A stretch of 64,000 bases of DNA from Microglena sp. YARC (taxonomy: Eukaryota; Chlorophyta; Chlorophyceae; Chlamydomonadales; Chlamydomonadaceae): NCBI GenBank assembly GCA_022414725.1, contig CM039462.1:43754898-43818897 (forward strand), written 5' to 3'. The notes under the pieces are model-generated. The model saw nothing but the letters and a program-made list of their open reading frames with translations, had not been told where the DNA came from and did no database searches. A program made the translations under genes and the position numbers. Below are positions 10,301-23,497 of this stretch, piece after piece (the stretch's first letter is position 1; each line of letters opens with the position of its first letter).

Positions 10301-12410
10301 GGGCAAGAGCAATAGCTCCGCGTGTAGTTTTGGATACTTAATGAGACAGATCTAGCTGGTGTGTGCTGTGTGTGTTGTGTTGTGTGCGGTTGAGGGGTGC
10401 ATTGGGATCATGCCGCAATTTAGGGCAAGAGCATAGCTCCCGGTTGTAGTGTTGAATTACCTTATGAACAAGCATCTGCTGGGTGTTGTTGTTGCGTGTG
10501 CGGTGAGTGGTGATGGGACATGCGCACGCAATGATAGCGGGAAGAGCATAAGCCTCCGCCTGGTTGTATGGTTGGAGTATTATGAGACCCAACGATTGCA
10601 TGTGGCTGTGTTGTGTCGATGGTGTTTTTGGATGAACGTGTGGTGTGTGGCGGTGAGTTGGAGTGCTGGGGATTCATGCGCCAATGATAGGGGCAAGAGC
10701 ATGAGCTCGCGGGGTTGTAGTTGTATGCGTAACTTATCGAGCACAAGATCTTCTGTGCTGTGTGGCACCTGTCGTGCGTCGGCGTGAGTGGTGCGCATGG
10801 GATCATGCCGCAATGATTAGGGGCAAGAGCATAGCTCCGCGGTTGTAGTTGTTGAATACTAACTGAGACAAGATCTGCTGTGTAGCTGTGTGTGCATGTG
10901 TGCTGTGGCGATGAGTGGTGCGATGGGGATCATGCGCAATGCATAGGGGCAAAGCATAGCTCCGCGTTGTAGTTGCTTGGATACTTAATGCGACAAGATC
11001 TGCTGGTGTGTGTGTGTGTGTGTGTGTGTGTGATATTGTGTGTGGCAGTGAGTGGTGCATGGGCTCAATGCGCAATTATAGAGGCAAGAAGCATAAGCTC
11101 CGCGGTGTAGTTGTTCAATACTTAATGAGACAAGATCTGCTGTTAGCTACTGTTGTGTGTGTGCTAGTCTGTGTGAGTGAGGTGGTGAGGTGGTGCATGG
11201 ATTCATGCCAATGAAGGGCAAAGAGCATAAGCTCCGCGGTTTGTAGTGTTGAATACTTAATGAGACAAGATCTGCGGTGCCTGATGTGTGGGTGTGCGTC
11301 TGCGTGATGGTGCATGGGATCATGGCCAATGATAGTGCAAGAGCAATACTCCGCGGTTGAGTTGTTGAATACTTTAATGAGACAAAGCATGCTGGTGTGC
11401 CAACGTGTGTGTGTGTCTGTGGAGGCTGTGGCGGAGAGTAGGCCCCACACTCATGTGCATGGGGATCATGCGCATGATTTTAGGGGCAAAGAGCATAGCC
11501 TCCCGGTTGTATGTTGGATACTTAAGAGACAAGATCTTGCTGGTGTGTGTGTGGTGTGTGTGTGATTTGTGGCGTGGTGGTGCATGGGACATGCGCAATT
11601 ATAGGGGCCAAGAGCATAGCTCCGCGGTTGTAGTTGTCTTGAATACTTAATGAGACAAAGATCTGCTGGTGTGTGTGTGTGTGTGCGTTGCGCGAGTAGT
11701 GTGCATGGGGATCATGCGCAATGAATAGGGGCGAAGAGCATAGACTCCGCCGTCTGTAGATGTTGGATAACTTAATTGAAGACAAGATCTTCTGGTGTCG
11801 GAATATAGATAGACTTTTTATGATAGTCGGCGTGGTGGTGTGCCTTGGGAAGTATCTGCTGCCAATGATATGCGGGCAAGAGCATACCTGCGGTTGTAGG
11901 TTGGTCCACTTTTAATCGAGACAAGATTTGCTGGTGCATGCTCTATCTGCTTTCTCCTTCGATCCGACCTGTTGAGATAGATAGTGTGTGTGGTTAGTGA
12001 ATCCCATGTGGCGATGAAGTGGGTGCATGGGATCATTTGCGCAATGATAGGGGCAGAGCATAGACTCCCGGTTGTAGTTGTATGGATACTTAATGAGACC
12101 AGATCTGACTGGTTGTGTGTGATTTTGAAGATCGTGTGTGTGGCGGTGAGTGGAAGTGCATGGGGAATCATGCTTCAATGATAGGGCAAAGATAAGCTCC
12201 GCGGTTTGTAGTTGTTGGATACTTAATGAGACAAGATCTGCTGGGTGTGTGGTGTGTGTGTGTTGTGTGTGATTGTGGCGGTGAGTGGGTGCATGGGGAC
12301 TCATGCGCAATTCGATAGGGCAAGAGCATAGCTCCGCGGTTGTAGTTAGTTGCGATCACTTAATGAGACAAGATCTTCTGGTGTGTGTGTGTGTGTGCGT
12401 GGCTGCAGTG
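4295..12410 (+). repeat. Large ~125 bp minisatellite, over 60 units
   Basis: The consensus is GGCAAGAGCATAGCTCCGCG, then GTTGTAGTTGTTGRATAC, TTAATGAGACAAGATCTGCT, a (GT)n tract and GAGTGGGTGCATGGGGATCA. The repeat runs from about 4295 to the scaffold gap and probably continues into it. Neighbouring units differ mainly by single-base insertions and deletions, far more than by substitutions. The many short reading frames on both strands are by-products of the repeat. Confidence 0.9.
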
Positions 12411-13410
12411 NNNNNNNNNNNNNNNNNNNNNNNNNNNNNNNNNNNNNNNNNNNNNNNNNNNNNNNNNNNNNNNNNNNNNNNNNNNNNNNNNNNNNNNNNN
12501 NNNNNNNNNNNNNNNNNNNNNNNNNNNNNNNNNNNNNNNNNNNNNNNNNNNNNNNNNNNNNNNNNNNNNNNNNNNNNNNNNNNNNNNNNNNNNNNNNNNN
12601 NNNNNNNNNNNNNNNNNNNNNNNNNNNNNNNNNNNNNNNNNNNNNNNNNNNNNNNNNNNNNNNNNNNNNNNNNNNNNNNNNNNNNNNNNNNNNNNNNNNN
12701 NNNNNNNNNNNNNNNNNNNNNNNNNNNNNNNNNNNNNNNNNNNNNNNNNNNNNNNNNNNNNNNNNNNNNNNNNNNNNNNNNNNNNNNNNNNNNNNNNNNN
12801 NNNNNNNNNNNNNNNNNNNNNNNNNNNNNNNNNNNNNNNNNNNNNNNNNNNNNNNNNNNNNNNNNNNNNNNNNNNNNNNNNNNNNNNNNNNNNNNNNNNN
12901 NNNNNNNNNNNNNNNNNNNNNNNNNNNNNNNNNNNNNNNNNNNNNNNNNNNNNNNNNNNNNNNNNNNNNNNNNNNNNNNNNNNNNNNNNNNNNNNNNNNN
13001 NNNNNNNNNNNNNNNNNNNNNNNNNNNNNNNNNNNNNNNNNNNNNNNNNNNNNNNNNNNNNNNNNNNNNNNNNNNNNNNNNNNNNNNNNNNNNNNNNNNN
13101 NNNNNNNNNNNNNNNNNNNNNNNNNNNNNNNNNNNNNNNNNNNNNNNNNNNNNNNNNNNNNNNNNNNNNNNNNNNNNNNNNNNNNNNNNNNNNNNNNNNN
13201 NNNNNNNNNNNNNNNNNNNNNNNNNNNNNNNNNNNNNNNNNNNNNNNNNNNNNNNNNNNNNNNNNNNNNNNNNNNNNNNNNNNNNNNNNNNNNNNNNNNN
13301 NNNNNNNNNNNNNNNNNNNNNNNNNNNNNNNNNNNNNNNNNNNNNNNNNNNNNNNNNNNNNNNNNNNNNNNNNNNNNNNNNNNNNNNNNNNNNNNNNNNN
13401 NNNNNNNNNN
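12411..13410. other. Assembly gap of 1000 N
   Basis: Exactly 1000 Ns, a conventional fixed-size scaffold gap. The true length is unknown. It interrupts the minisatellite on its left, and the sequence on its right is unrelated. Confidence 0.99.
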
Positions 13411-15690
13411 CAAAAGTAGAGAGGAGATCCCCACCGGGCCTTTCTAGAGCGCGATCTGTTTTGCCCGCTGCTCAAGAAGCTCGAATATAGGCAACCATAG
13501 GCGCATGGCGTCCCAGCATAGAGAAACAAAACACACGCCAGAACACAACACACACACACAACACCATACAACAACAAACCGCAACACCACCCACTTCCTT
13601 TCCAAAGGCGCTCTTGCCCTCTGCTCCAGAAGCTCTGATTTAAACAGGGCGCATGGCTTCTCACATGGAGAAAGGGGAGGAGGCCGAGGCAGTACCTCTC
13701 ACCTCGGGCCGTTTGTGAGGTGGGGAGGGGGTGGAACCTACAGGTACTGACGTACTGCCAAGCCAACAGTCCCTGAAGATGGCTGAGGAGGTGCCGCAGC
13801 AGGGCGGATCGTAGGACCTCTAGCAGACGGCTAGTACGAGATGCTGGAGCGACGAGAGCAGCACGCGACATGAGTATCTATATAGAGGAGCGCGCGTTGG
13901 GTGGCGCGAAAGAGGTGCACCGAGACTGACTGTTATCGAGCCGGCGTTGATATCGATTATCGCAGAGTCCGACCCTGTGATGTAGAACGGTTGAGGACTG
14001 ATTGTGTGCATCCGCGCGATGTCTGAGATCAGATCGGGTAAGTGCGCTTTAGTGGCGGGTTTATAGGATCTAGGATTACGCTAATCGCAACATACGTGCG
14101 TAGCGCGCTAGCAGGCTGTCTACGGTGTCGGAGACTTCCATCTCTCGTCGCTGATTATGCTCACACGTATCTGGGGCATCGAACCAGATGGACGACCTCG
14201 CACGCTCGCAACCTATGTTGTTGTCCGAAAGTATGGCGGTGGCTTATTTCGTCTAGTTCTTTTATATCTTTTGCGCTATAGAGCTTTCATTCCTCTGTGA
14301 TGTCAGCAGGGCTCGTCTATAGGCGCACGAGCTTCCCTGTGTTGTTCTTTACGCTCTTGTAGAATCTAATACATATTTCGTCATAATAGCGACCATGGGT
14401 CAGTGATGAGCTCGATGCTCACACGAGCAGAAAAAAGGGAGGTACGCGATGACATGTCATATGATGCACTGCAGAGCGCTGTCATGAAAGCCAGCTGTAG
14501 TAAAATCCTTGGATAAGCTCTATGGGGTATAGTATGGGGCGTCTTAGGGACCACGGGGTTGTATAATGAGTATGTTGGTCGGAGGGGTTAGTCGATGAGG
14601 TAGGAGACGGGGATAGCCTTTGCAGTGACACGTCAGCCATAATCCTAGCAGCCGGGCACCGGCCGCACCACAGTTGCACAGCCAAGCCACACAGCGTACA
14701 ATGACAGCAGGGTCGGCCCGGTGCGGTGGGGCGTGGCGGGGGCGTGGCCGGCCTGGGGGGGCCCAGTCGCTAATGAGCGCACCGATGGTCGAGGCCGCCA
14801 ATTACTAGGTCATCGTGCATCATGGGTATGTGGCTTAGGGCAAGGGATCTTATTTGGTGGGTTTTGCAGGCGGGTGGGTGGGAGGTGGGAGGAGGGGGTA
14901 GCGTTGCCAAGTACTGAGAGCAGTACCACAGGCCACACATGAGCCACAACGGCCTCGGTATTGGTGGTAGCGGAGGTACTAGTGTTGATGATAGGCACTG
15001 ATGTTGAGCCCAATTCGGGTCATCGTGATCAATTGGGTAAGTGGCTTAGTGGACTGAGGGTTTGTATTTGATAGCTTAGCCAGCGATACAGCTTTTCTTA
15101 TGGCAGCTCCCCTGGCTTGCTACCGAACAAAGAGCTATATAGCAACACCAAGGTGCATAACCGATTAAGCTGACACAATTGTGGGGTCCATCGTCGTATC
15201 CTGGTAACCAGCCAACCAATACCAACCAACCAAACCAACTCGGTGCCATGCCCAGGTTTTGCTTGCAACTGGGGATCACGGGCTTCTGATATATACGGAA
15301 TCAGACCACCAACTAACTAACCAAGCCAAGTTGACGCAATCCGCTGCCCAAGGTTTTGCTTGCTAAGGAGATCAGTAATAAATATAGATTTCTGATAAAG
15401 ATATAGGTGTCGGCTATGTTATATAATATTAGTGAATTACATCACTGTTTCTATACTAATATTAGTCTCGCCAGACTTCCGAATTTAATGAATTTGACTA
15501 AAACTAATATGTATTGTGACGCTTAATAACATTACTTTAATAATTAGTTTTTTTAAAAAAACACTTATCATTAGTTTTCGTTCCCTAAGATATCATAATG
15601 ACCATCCAAACCAGCTTACAGAACCACCGTACTAACCAATTGCCTGTCCAGGGTTTGCCTGCAACGGGGTCAGGGGCTTCCCATCATTGA
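13411..15690. other. Non-coding stretch, no gene recognised
   Basis: Only local duplications are visible: GCGCATGGC with flanking CTGCTCMAGAAGCTC near 13460 and 13620, GGTCATCGTG...GTGGCTTAG near 14810 and 15018, and a TTTTGCTTGC unit near 15255, 15350 and 15650. About 15410-15600 is an AT-rich island. A 5' exon of the downstream hydrolase gene could be hidden here, but none could be demonstrated. Confidence 0.5.
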
Positions 15691-15699
15691 GTACCGGTC

Positions 15700-15925
15700 T
15701 TCAAGGACGAGCAGGTAAGAAAATACAAAATTCAAATTCCCATGTTGAAGTACTTCTTTCAAAGAGCAGGTAAGGAATTTGAAAATTCAAAATTCAAAAT
15801 TTCCATGTTTGAAGCACCTACGCAAAGAGCAGTAAAACAAATTCCAAAATTCCTAATGTTGAATTACCCTTCAATGAGCAGGTAAGAAATTTGAAAAATC
15901 AAAATTCAAATTCCCATATCCGGTT
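15700..15925. repeat. ~65 bp tandem repeat, 3-4 units
   Basis: The units share GAGCAGGTAAGAAATTTGAAAA, then a stretch of short ATTCAAA repeats, then CCCATGTTGAA. Each unit carries a CAGGTAAG string that resembles a 5' splice site, as in the other arrays of this locus. Confidence 0.8.
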
Positions 15926-16185
15926 ATGCTTTGTAGAGCTCCTTTAAACAGCTTTTCTGAAGATGAGCTTGACAGCCTCCATACATGGAGTTGTTCTGCG
16001 TGGAGGGCAGTGAGTGGGCGTGTTAGTATGTGTGCGGTGAGGCTTGTAGAGCTCCTTTAACATCGTTTCAAGATGGTGAGCTTGAACAGCCTCTATACAT
16101 GGAGTTGTTTCTGCGTGGAGGGCAGTGAGTGGGCGTGTTAGTAATGTGTGCGTGATGCTTTTAGTGCTCCTTAAACAACGTTCCT
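15925..16185 (+). repeat. ~110 bp tandem duplication, 2 full and 1 partial unit
   Basis: The unit runs from CTTTGTAGAGCTCCTTTAAA through CCTCYATACATGGAGTTGTT to GGCAGTGAGTGGGCGTGTTA, with starts near 15930, 16041 and 16160. One plus-strand frame is open and reads SEDELDSLHTWSCSAWRA up to a GTGAGT donor. This could be an upstream exon of the hydrolase gene, but no family was recognised. Confidence 0.55.
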
Positions 16186-16200
16186 TATATCATCACACCG

Positions 16201-16384
16201 CAGCAACCCAAAACACTTTGACGCCCACCATCAATGGCTAAGGACACCGTTTTTGCGATTATGGGACTCTCAAGTGGAGCCGCTGCATGTGATCTGGCCA
16301 CAGCATGGGGGGGATGATCTCTAATGCGCTTAGCAACCCTGTACCCAGTCAGGGTGCATTCACTCACCTGTCTCTGTCTCGGGG
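16201..16384 (+). pseudogene. Copy of the hydrolase nucleophile-elbow exon (partial)
   Basis: It carries the same sequence as the exon near 23590-23754: ATGGCTAAGGACAC, CTCTCAAGTGGAGCCGCTGC, GGCCACAGCATGGGGGGGAT and CTTAGCAACCCTGTACCCAG. The 5' part encoding the DNRG motif is absent or degenerate and single-base indels break the frame. It is one of about six copies of this exon between 16.2 and 23.8 kb. Confidence 0.7.
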
Positions 16385-16710
16385 GGTGGGGTCCAGGACA
16401 CTCTCAAGGAGCTGCTGCCTACGACACTGCCAACGTGCCACTCTCCTCCTACCTTACGCTAAACTTACCTACCTTAACAAAACACGCACCCCTCCCTCAC
16501 TCCCCTAGCTGCCACCAACCACCCTTTGACCATCCCCTCACCACCACCACTCACCCCTCCACAACACACACACCACCACAACCGCCACTCCCCTAACCAC
16601 CACCACCGACCACCACCAAACATTCTCCCATCACCACCGACCTACCACCTCCTGCACTCCCCTAAACTGCCACCGCCTCCCCGCTCACACACACCACCAC
16701 GCCCACTCAG

Positions 16711-16765
16711 TTTGGCTTGCCCCGTGCATAACGCGTGTTTGTTTGACAACCGGGGATATACCGCA
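16711..16765 (+). pseudogene. Short copy of the hydrolase DNRG exon start
   Basis: Acceptor CTCAG is followed by TTTGGCTTGCCCCGTGCATA and GTTTGTTTGACAACCGGGG, matching the start of the hydrolase exon at 23498. The copy ends after the sequence encoding FDNRG. Confidence 0.65.
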
Positions 16766-16829
16766 CCACCACCGCCAACTCCCGAAACTCCCCTCACTCA
16801 CCAACCACCACCACAACCCACCCACCCAG

Positions 16830-17003
16830 TTTGGCCGCCCCGTGCACGCGTGTTTGTTTGACAACCGGGGCATAGGAGCATCCTTTGTCAACCCAACAGT
16901 GACCCTAAAGCACTACGACACCACCATCATGGCTAAGGACACATGCCGCGAGTCATGGAACAATCTCAAGTGGAGCGCCGCTGCCCGTGACGTCACTCGG
17001 CCC
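16830..17003 (+). pseudogene. Nearly complete copy of the hydrolase DNRG exon
   Basis: Acceptor ACCCAG is followed by a reading frame containing RPVHACLFDNRGIGAS, then TTIMAKDTC and LKWS. The DNRGxG segment follows strand beta-4 in many alpha/beta hydrolases, ahead of the nucleophile elbow. The copy breaks off before GHSMGG. It reads well over its first 35-40 codons, so it could be the authentic exon, with the copies at 23.2-23.8 kb being the duplicates. The sequence cannot settle which copy is spliced. Confidence 0.65.
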
Positions 17004-17039
17004 ACATGCCACTCCCCTCCTACCTTTCCCGCTTACCTT

Positions 17040-20000
17040 ACGCTTACTTACTTAACTTAACTGCTAACTTAACTTAACGCGATTACCTTACACCTTACCT
17101 TTTACCCTACCTTACCCCCAGCTTACCTTACTTGCCCTACCTAACCACCACCGATCCACCCTCCCTCACTCCCCTATCCACCACCACCACCCTCCCACAC
17201 ACCCCTCACCACACTACCACATCCCACTCCCCTAACCGCACCACCGCATTCCCCTCACAGCACCAACCCGTCAGTCGGTCGACACTCCTCTAAACCGCAC
17301 ACCTACCACCTCTCACGCACCACCACACTCCCACACAGCCCCTCAACCACCACCACCACAAAGTACCCACTCGACCGCTAACCAACCACCACACCAACAC
17401 TCCCTTACCACCACACCACACACCCACACTCCTCTACCGTCCACACACCCTCACCACCACCACCTCCCACACGCCTGCCCACAACCACGCATCCACTCCC
17501 CTAACACTACCCTAACCACCACCCACACCGCTCAGCCACTACACGCACCCCCACCACACACTCCACACCTCCTTAACCCGCCCACCACCACCCCTCACCA
17601 CACAACACCCCACTCCTCTAACCCGCCACACACTCACCACCACCACACTAACCACATCAACTTAACCACCACCACCCCTCCGCACACCAGCACCCCACAT
17701 CCTCTAACCGCCACCAAACACCCTCACCACCACACCACCCACACTCCCGACCTCACACCACCGACCACCCACACTCCTCTAAACGCCGCACACACCTCAA
17801 ACTGCCACCACACCACATCCCCAATCCTCTAACCGCCACCACCTACCCCCTCCAGCACCACACTCTCCACACTCCCTCTAACCGCCCAACCACCACCCCT
17901 GCACTCACCACCCGCCCACACTCCACACTCTCTAACCGCCACCACCACCCTCACCACAGCACCACACCAACGTCCTCTAACCGCCAGCACGCAGCACCAC
18001 CACCCCTCAACCGCCACCCGAACCACCACCCCACACTCCTCTACAACAGCTCACACCACCACCCCACTCCCCTCAACGCTCACCACCACACCACACACAC
18101 ACCTCCACACTGCCTTCTAACCGCCACCTGACCACCTCCTCAGCCAGCCACCACCACTCCCACGCCACCACCGACGCCATCTACCGACGCCACCACTGCC
18201 TCTACCACGGGCGACCCCTCACGCACCGGACCACCACCTTGCCACCACACCTCACACCACCACCGTGCCCCGGCCGCACCACCCACCACCTCCTTAACCG
18301 CCACCATCATCAACCACCACTAGGTCCCCCCACACTCCTCTAGAGCGCAGCAACACCACCACTCACCAGCCGGACACCACCTCCACACTCGACCACCCAC
18401 ACACTCCCTAACACACCCGGCATCTAACCACCACCCCACACTGTCCTCCCGCCACTGCAGACACCGCTCACCACCAGCCACCACACGACCACCCCAACAG
18501 CGCGAGACTCTCTAACCGCCACCACAGCCCTGCACGGCACACGCACCGCCCACATGCTCCTCTACCGGCCAAACGCACGCACCAGCGCCAACCACGCTGC
18601 CACGAGGTGCCTACTAAGCGCCAACACCCGGTAACACCGGCCCGGTCAGCCACCAACCGACCCCACAGCTCACGCTTGCTAAGCGGCGGGGGGCGACACC
18701 CGCCTGCCTCTAAGCCCGGAGCACAACCACGCCTGCCCCCACCACACCGGCCGACGTGCCTCTCCTCTAGGACCGCCGCGAGCGACGCTGGCACGGACCC
18801 CTCGACCACGCGCACCTGACCGGAGTGGCTACCGCCACACTCACCTAACCGCGACCCCTCTACGCACCACCGACTCTCTACCGGCCCCTAGCCGACGTCG
18901 CCACCACCACCACCTCAGCTCCACACGGAGAGCGGCTAAACCCGCACACTACCCCCTCACCACCACGACACCACACTCCACCAACACTTCGCACCACCCC
19001 CTCACACCGACACCCTTACCACGACACACCCACCTCCCTCTAACCCGCTCCGACCTACACACACCACACCACCTAACCGCCACCCACCTCACCACCACCA
19101 CGCACCACAGCTCCTCTAACCGCAGCTACCACCCCTCACCACCACCAACACTCCCACTCCTTCTAAACCGCCACCACCCCCACCACCTCTAAACCGCAGC
19201 CACCTAGACACCCCTGCACGCACCACCACACTCCCACACACTCCTCTAAACCGCCCACCACGACCCTCACCACCACACCACCCCACACTCCTCTAACCGC
19301 CACCACCACCGCACCACCACCACCACTCCCACACTCCTCTACCGCCACCACCACCGCCTCACCACCACCACCACCCCACACTCTCTAACGCGCCCGACCA
19401 CGCGCACCCCTCACCACCAACCACACTCACACACTCGTCCTAACCGCCACCAACCACCCCCTCCACCACCGACACCTCCCCACACATCCTCTAAACCGCC
19501 GACCACCTAACCCCATGCACGACCACCACTCACCACACTCCGTCTACCGCCACACCCCGCCACACCACCACCGACCACCGGCACACTGCCTCTAACCCTC
19601 GCCACGCTCCACCCCTCACCACCACCACCACCCCACACTCCTCTAACCGCCACCGACACCTCCTCACAACCGCCTGGATTCCGCCTTAGCACCCCGACCA
19701 CCTACCAGCCACACGTCCCACCCACTCTCCAACCACCACACCCCAACACTCAACCGATTCCACTAACGACCCAAGGTGGGTCACCACCACCACTCCTCTA
19801 ACCGCCACCGACCACCAGCTCACCACCAACTCACGCTGACCCTCACACTCCTCTGAACCGCCACCACCCTCACGCACCAACCACCACCCCAGCACTCCTC
19901 TAACCGCACCACCACCCCTGACCACACCGAGGCACCACCCACAGGGCTCCTCTAGACCGCCACCACTAACCACCACCACCACTCCACAGCACACCCCCAC

Positions 20001-22945
20001 GCACACCACCCCACCAACATTCCACCTCCCGCTAACGCACCACCACACTTCCTCTAACAACACCACGCACCGACCCACGACCTCACTGCGCCACCCGTAC
20101 AAGCCACCAGCGCACCACCGACCCACACTCCTCTAACCGCCACCACCACCCTGTTTTGAACCACCACACCACCCACACTCCTCTAAGAACGCGCACACTT
20201 ACCACCTCACCACGCACCACCCCCCACACTCCTCTAACCGCCACCCCCTCGCCCACACCACCTCACCCCACACGCGCGGACGGGCCTCTCTGACCGCCGA
20301 CAACTAGCCTCGAACCGGCGCACCTGTCGCCTCACCCCCTCGACCCTAAGACCGGTGTCCGATATCCACCACCGCCATCTCGCCTCTAACCGCCACCACC
20401 AACCACCGACCGACCCCACACTCCTCACCAACGACGCACCACTTGGCCACAACTTCCTCTAACCGCGCACCACCACCCTCACCGCTCACGCGTGACCACC
20501 ACCGACCACAACCGAGCCCCACACCCTCCTCTAACCGCTCACCACCTAGCGGCCTCACCACGGATGACTTAGTAGACCCCCGCAGCACTCACCACCACCA
20601 ACCATAAAGCCACCCACCCACGGTCCGCCACACTCCTCTAACCGCCACGCACCCGGACATACCCCTCAGCACACCCACCCACCGGCTCAGCGACCCACAC
20701 TCCCTGCTAACCCCGAGGGCCTACCTGTCGAGGCGGAGATGGAGCGAGTAGTGGTGTATTGTTGGTGGCCTCCACCGCTCACCCACCACCCTTGCTGGTC
20801 CCACGGAGGCCTCCTGCCTAACCACCACCTTATAAACCACCCCTTTCGCAGCTCTACCACCGAACACGGGACACTGCCCACACTCCTTCTATGCGTACCG
20901 CTGTCCACCCGGGGGACCCTCACCCACACCGACCTACACTCCACCTCCTCGCACCAGTACCACCGCCTCACACCACCCTTCACCATCACCACCTCCTCAT
21001 AACCACCCCCACACTCCCACCGGACCGAGGACTCTGCCTCTAACCACCGCACCGCCCCACACCTCCTCTACCGCCCGGCGACCGGAGGGCACTACCGACT
21101 GGCGGCAACCACACTGCGCCCACAGCGCACCACCACCAACCACCGCACGCACATCTAGAGACCGGGCCGCAGCCCACTCACGCCTCGACGCGCGCGGCCA
21201 CCGCTGACACACAACTTCCCTGCTCACCTAACTGCCACACACACTCCTCTACCTCTGCACCACCCCGGGACCCACCGTACACACTCCTCTAAAGACCCTC
21301 ACGCCCGACCTACCACGTCACCGTGCCTCACAACCACCCTACCCCAACGCCGACGCACCACACCGGGCGACCTCCTCTACCGCCCCACCACACCTCTAAC
21401 CTTTGTCACCGCGCACCACCCCGTCCACAGCGTGGGAACCCACCACGTAGTGGAGGCCCACACTCTCTACACCGTTGAGCGCTTGTACCCTCAGCCTGTG
21501 CAGGAGGGAGTCACCCACCACCACATCCCACTGCCTAACCACCACCTACCACACTCCTGCTACCGGGGCGGGGGACACCCCTCACCACCAACCCCCGGTC
21601 ACACTCCTCTAACCGCCGCACCACCTATCCCGACGGCACCACCACACTCCCACACTCTCTAACGCCACCACCAGCCCTGTGGTAGCACCACCCCACCACA
21701 CTCCGGGGCCACAACTCCTCTAACCGTCCACCACCACCCCTCACCCACCAACCGGCCACCTCCACACTCCTAACCGCCGACCAACCCCTCACCACCACCG
21801 GGCCTCAACCACGCCCAACAACTCCTCTAACCGCCACCCAACCACCCTCACTCATCCGACCACACGACCTCACAACTCCTCCTAGAGCCGTCGCACCGCG
21901 ACCGCGACCACCACCGACTCACCCCACTCATCTCCTCTAACCGCCACCGGCACCGACCCCTCACACCACCTTTTCACACCACACTACCTGCTAACCTGCC
22001 ACCACCACACCTCACTCTCGCTCTAACCGCCACCACCGGGGCCCTCACCACCGCACCACACTGCGCAACCTTTCACCTCACCTCCTCTACCCCACCCCCT
22101 CACCACCAGCCCACCAGACCGTTCACACTCCCTCTAAACCGCCACACACCCTCACCACCACCACCTCCAAGCCTCCTAACTACCGCTGACGTACCACCGT
22201 CCTCACCACACTCACACCCCGAGGCCGGGGGACCCTCTACCGTGCCACCACCTCACACCACCTACACCCCACACTCCTCTAACCGCCACTGACACCCTAC
22301 CCCCGGTGGCTACCACCACCCGGACACTCAAGCCCACACTCATCTAACCGCCACCCACCACCTGCACACCACCACCACGCGCCACACTCCTCCTAACCCG
22401 CCGACCACGGTACCACCCCTAACCACCCACCACACTCCCACACTCCTCTCTGCAACCGCCGCACCAGTGCCCTCCCACACTCCTCTACCGACGCACCACC
22501 ACCGTCACCACCACACTCCAGCACATCCTCTCACGCGCCAACCCACCACCCCTACAGCACCACCCGACACTCCACACTCCTAATAAACCGCGGCCTCCCC
22601 ATCGCACCACACCCCACACTCCTTTTAACCGCCACACGCACGCACTCACCCACCACCACACCGACTAACTACCGACGGGGCCCTCACCACACTCCTCCCG
22701 TAAACCAACCAACACCCCTCAACCACCACGACACCTCACCACATGACCCTTCCACCCTCTAACCGCCACACCCGACCGCTCCCACACACCACACTCTAAC
22801 CCGGTAAGAGCACAGCACGCAACACCCTTGCACCGACCACCACCACCCCCCGGACCACGCGTCACCACACACCACAGCTCCCACACTCCCCGTAATATAC
22901 AACCAAACACCCCCTCACCACCCCCTCACCCCCACCACACCCACC
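17040..22945 (+). repeat. ~45-60 bp A/C-rich minisatellite
   Basis: A long array of units close to CTCCTCTAACCGCCACCACC plus CCTCACCACCACCACMCCAC. The plus strand is nearly free of G and T runs. Units are spoiled by scattered single-base indels, especially at 18.1-22.3 kb. The unit first appears at 16.4-17.0 kb among exon copies and resumes between them at 22.9-23.5 kb, so it is the intronic half of the duplicated exon-intron segment. Confidence 0.85.
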
Positions 22946-22952
22946 CACCGAG

Positions 22953-23046
22953 TTTGGTCGCCCCTTGCACACGTGTTTGTTTGACACCTGGGGAATACCG
23001 CCATCAAGCACCCTTACCACCACACCACGCAGGTGTTGGGCTATGA
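22953..23046 (+). pseudogene. Partial copy of the hydrolase DNRG exon
   Basis: It starts GAG followed by TTTGGTCGCCCCTTGCACAC and GTGTTTGTTTGACACC, with substitutions that turn the DNRG codons into DTWG. The rest is degenerate. Confidence 0.6.
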
Positions 23047-23235
23047 GGCACTCCCACACTCCCTAACTGCCGGGGGGAGGACCACCGCCACCAACCCAGT
23101 TAGGCGCCTCCGAGCTACCAGAACCCCCTAACCACCACGCACCACCACCCTCACACTAGCTCCCTAACCGCCACCACCACCCTTACCACCCTTACACCCT
23201 CACCACACACCACACGACCACCACCCACCCTCCAG

Positions 23236-23415
23236 TTTGGCCGCCCCGTGCACTGCGTGTTTGTTTGACAACCGGGGCATAGGAAAGCATCCTCTCATCG
23301 TCACCCAGCGACCCTAAACACTAACGACACCACCATCATGGCTAAGGACACATGCGGCAATCACATGGACACTCTCAAGTGGAGCCGCTGCCATGTGACT
23401 GGCCACACCCCACTC
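23236..23415 (+). pseudogene. Copy of the hydrolase DNRG exon, truncated
   Basis: Acceptor TCCAG is followed by RPVH...CLFDNRGI, then TTIMAKDTC and LKWSRCHVTGH. It ends just before the SMGG codons and runs into the A/C-rich repeat. It differs from the next copy by indels only. Confidence 0.65.
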
Positions 23416-23497
23416 CCGTAACCACCACCACCACCCTGCCAATACACCCCTAACCACCACCGCCTCCCCCGTCACCACCACCACCACCACCCACGCA

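Noticed and set aside
12285..13871. Open frames running through the scaffold gap
   Set aside because: They consist of unknown residues from the 1000 Ns and carry no information.
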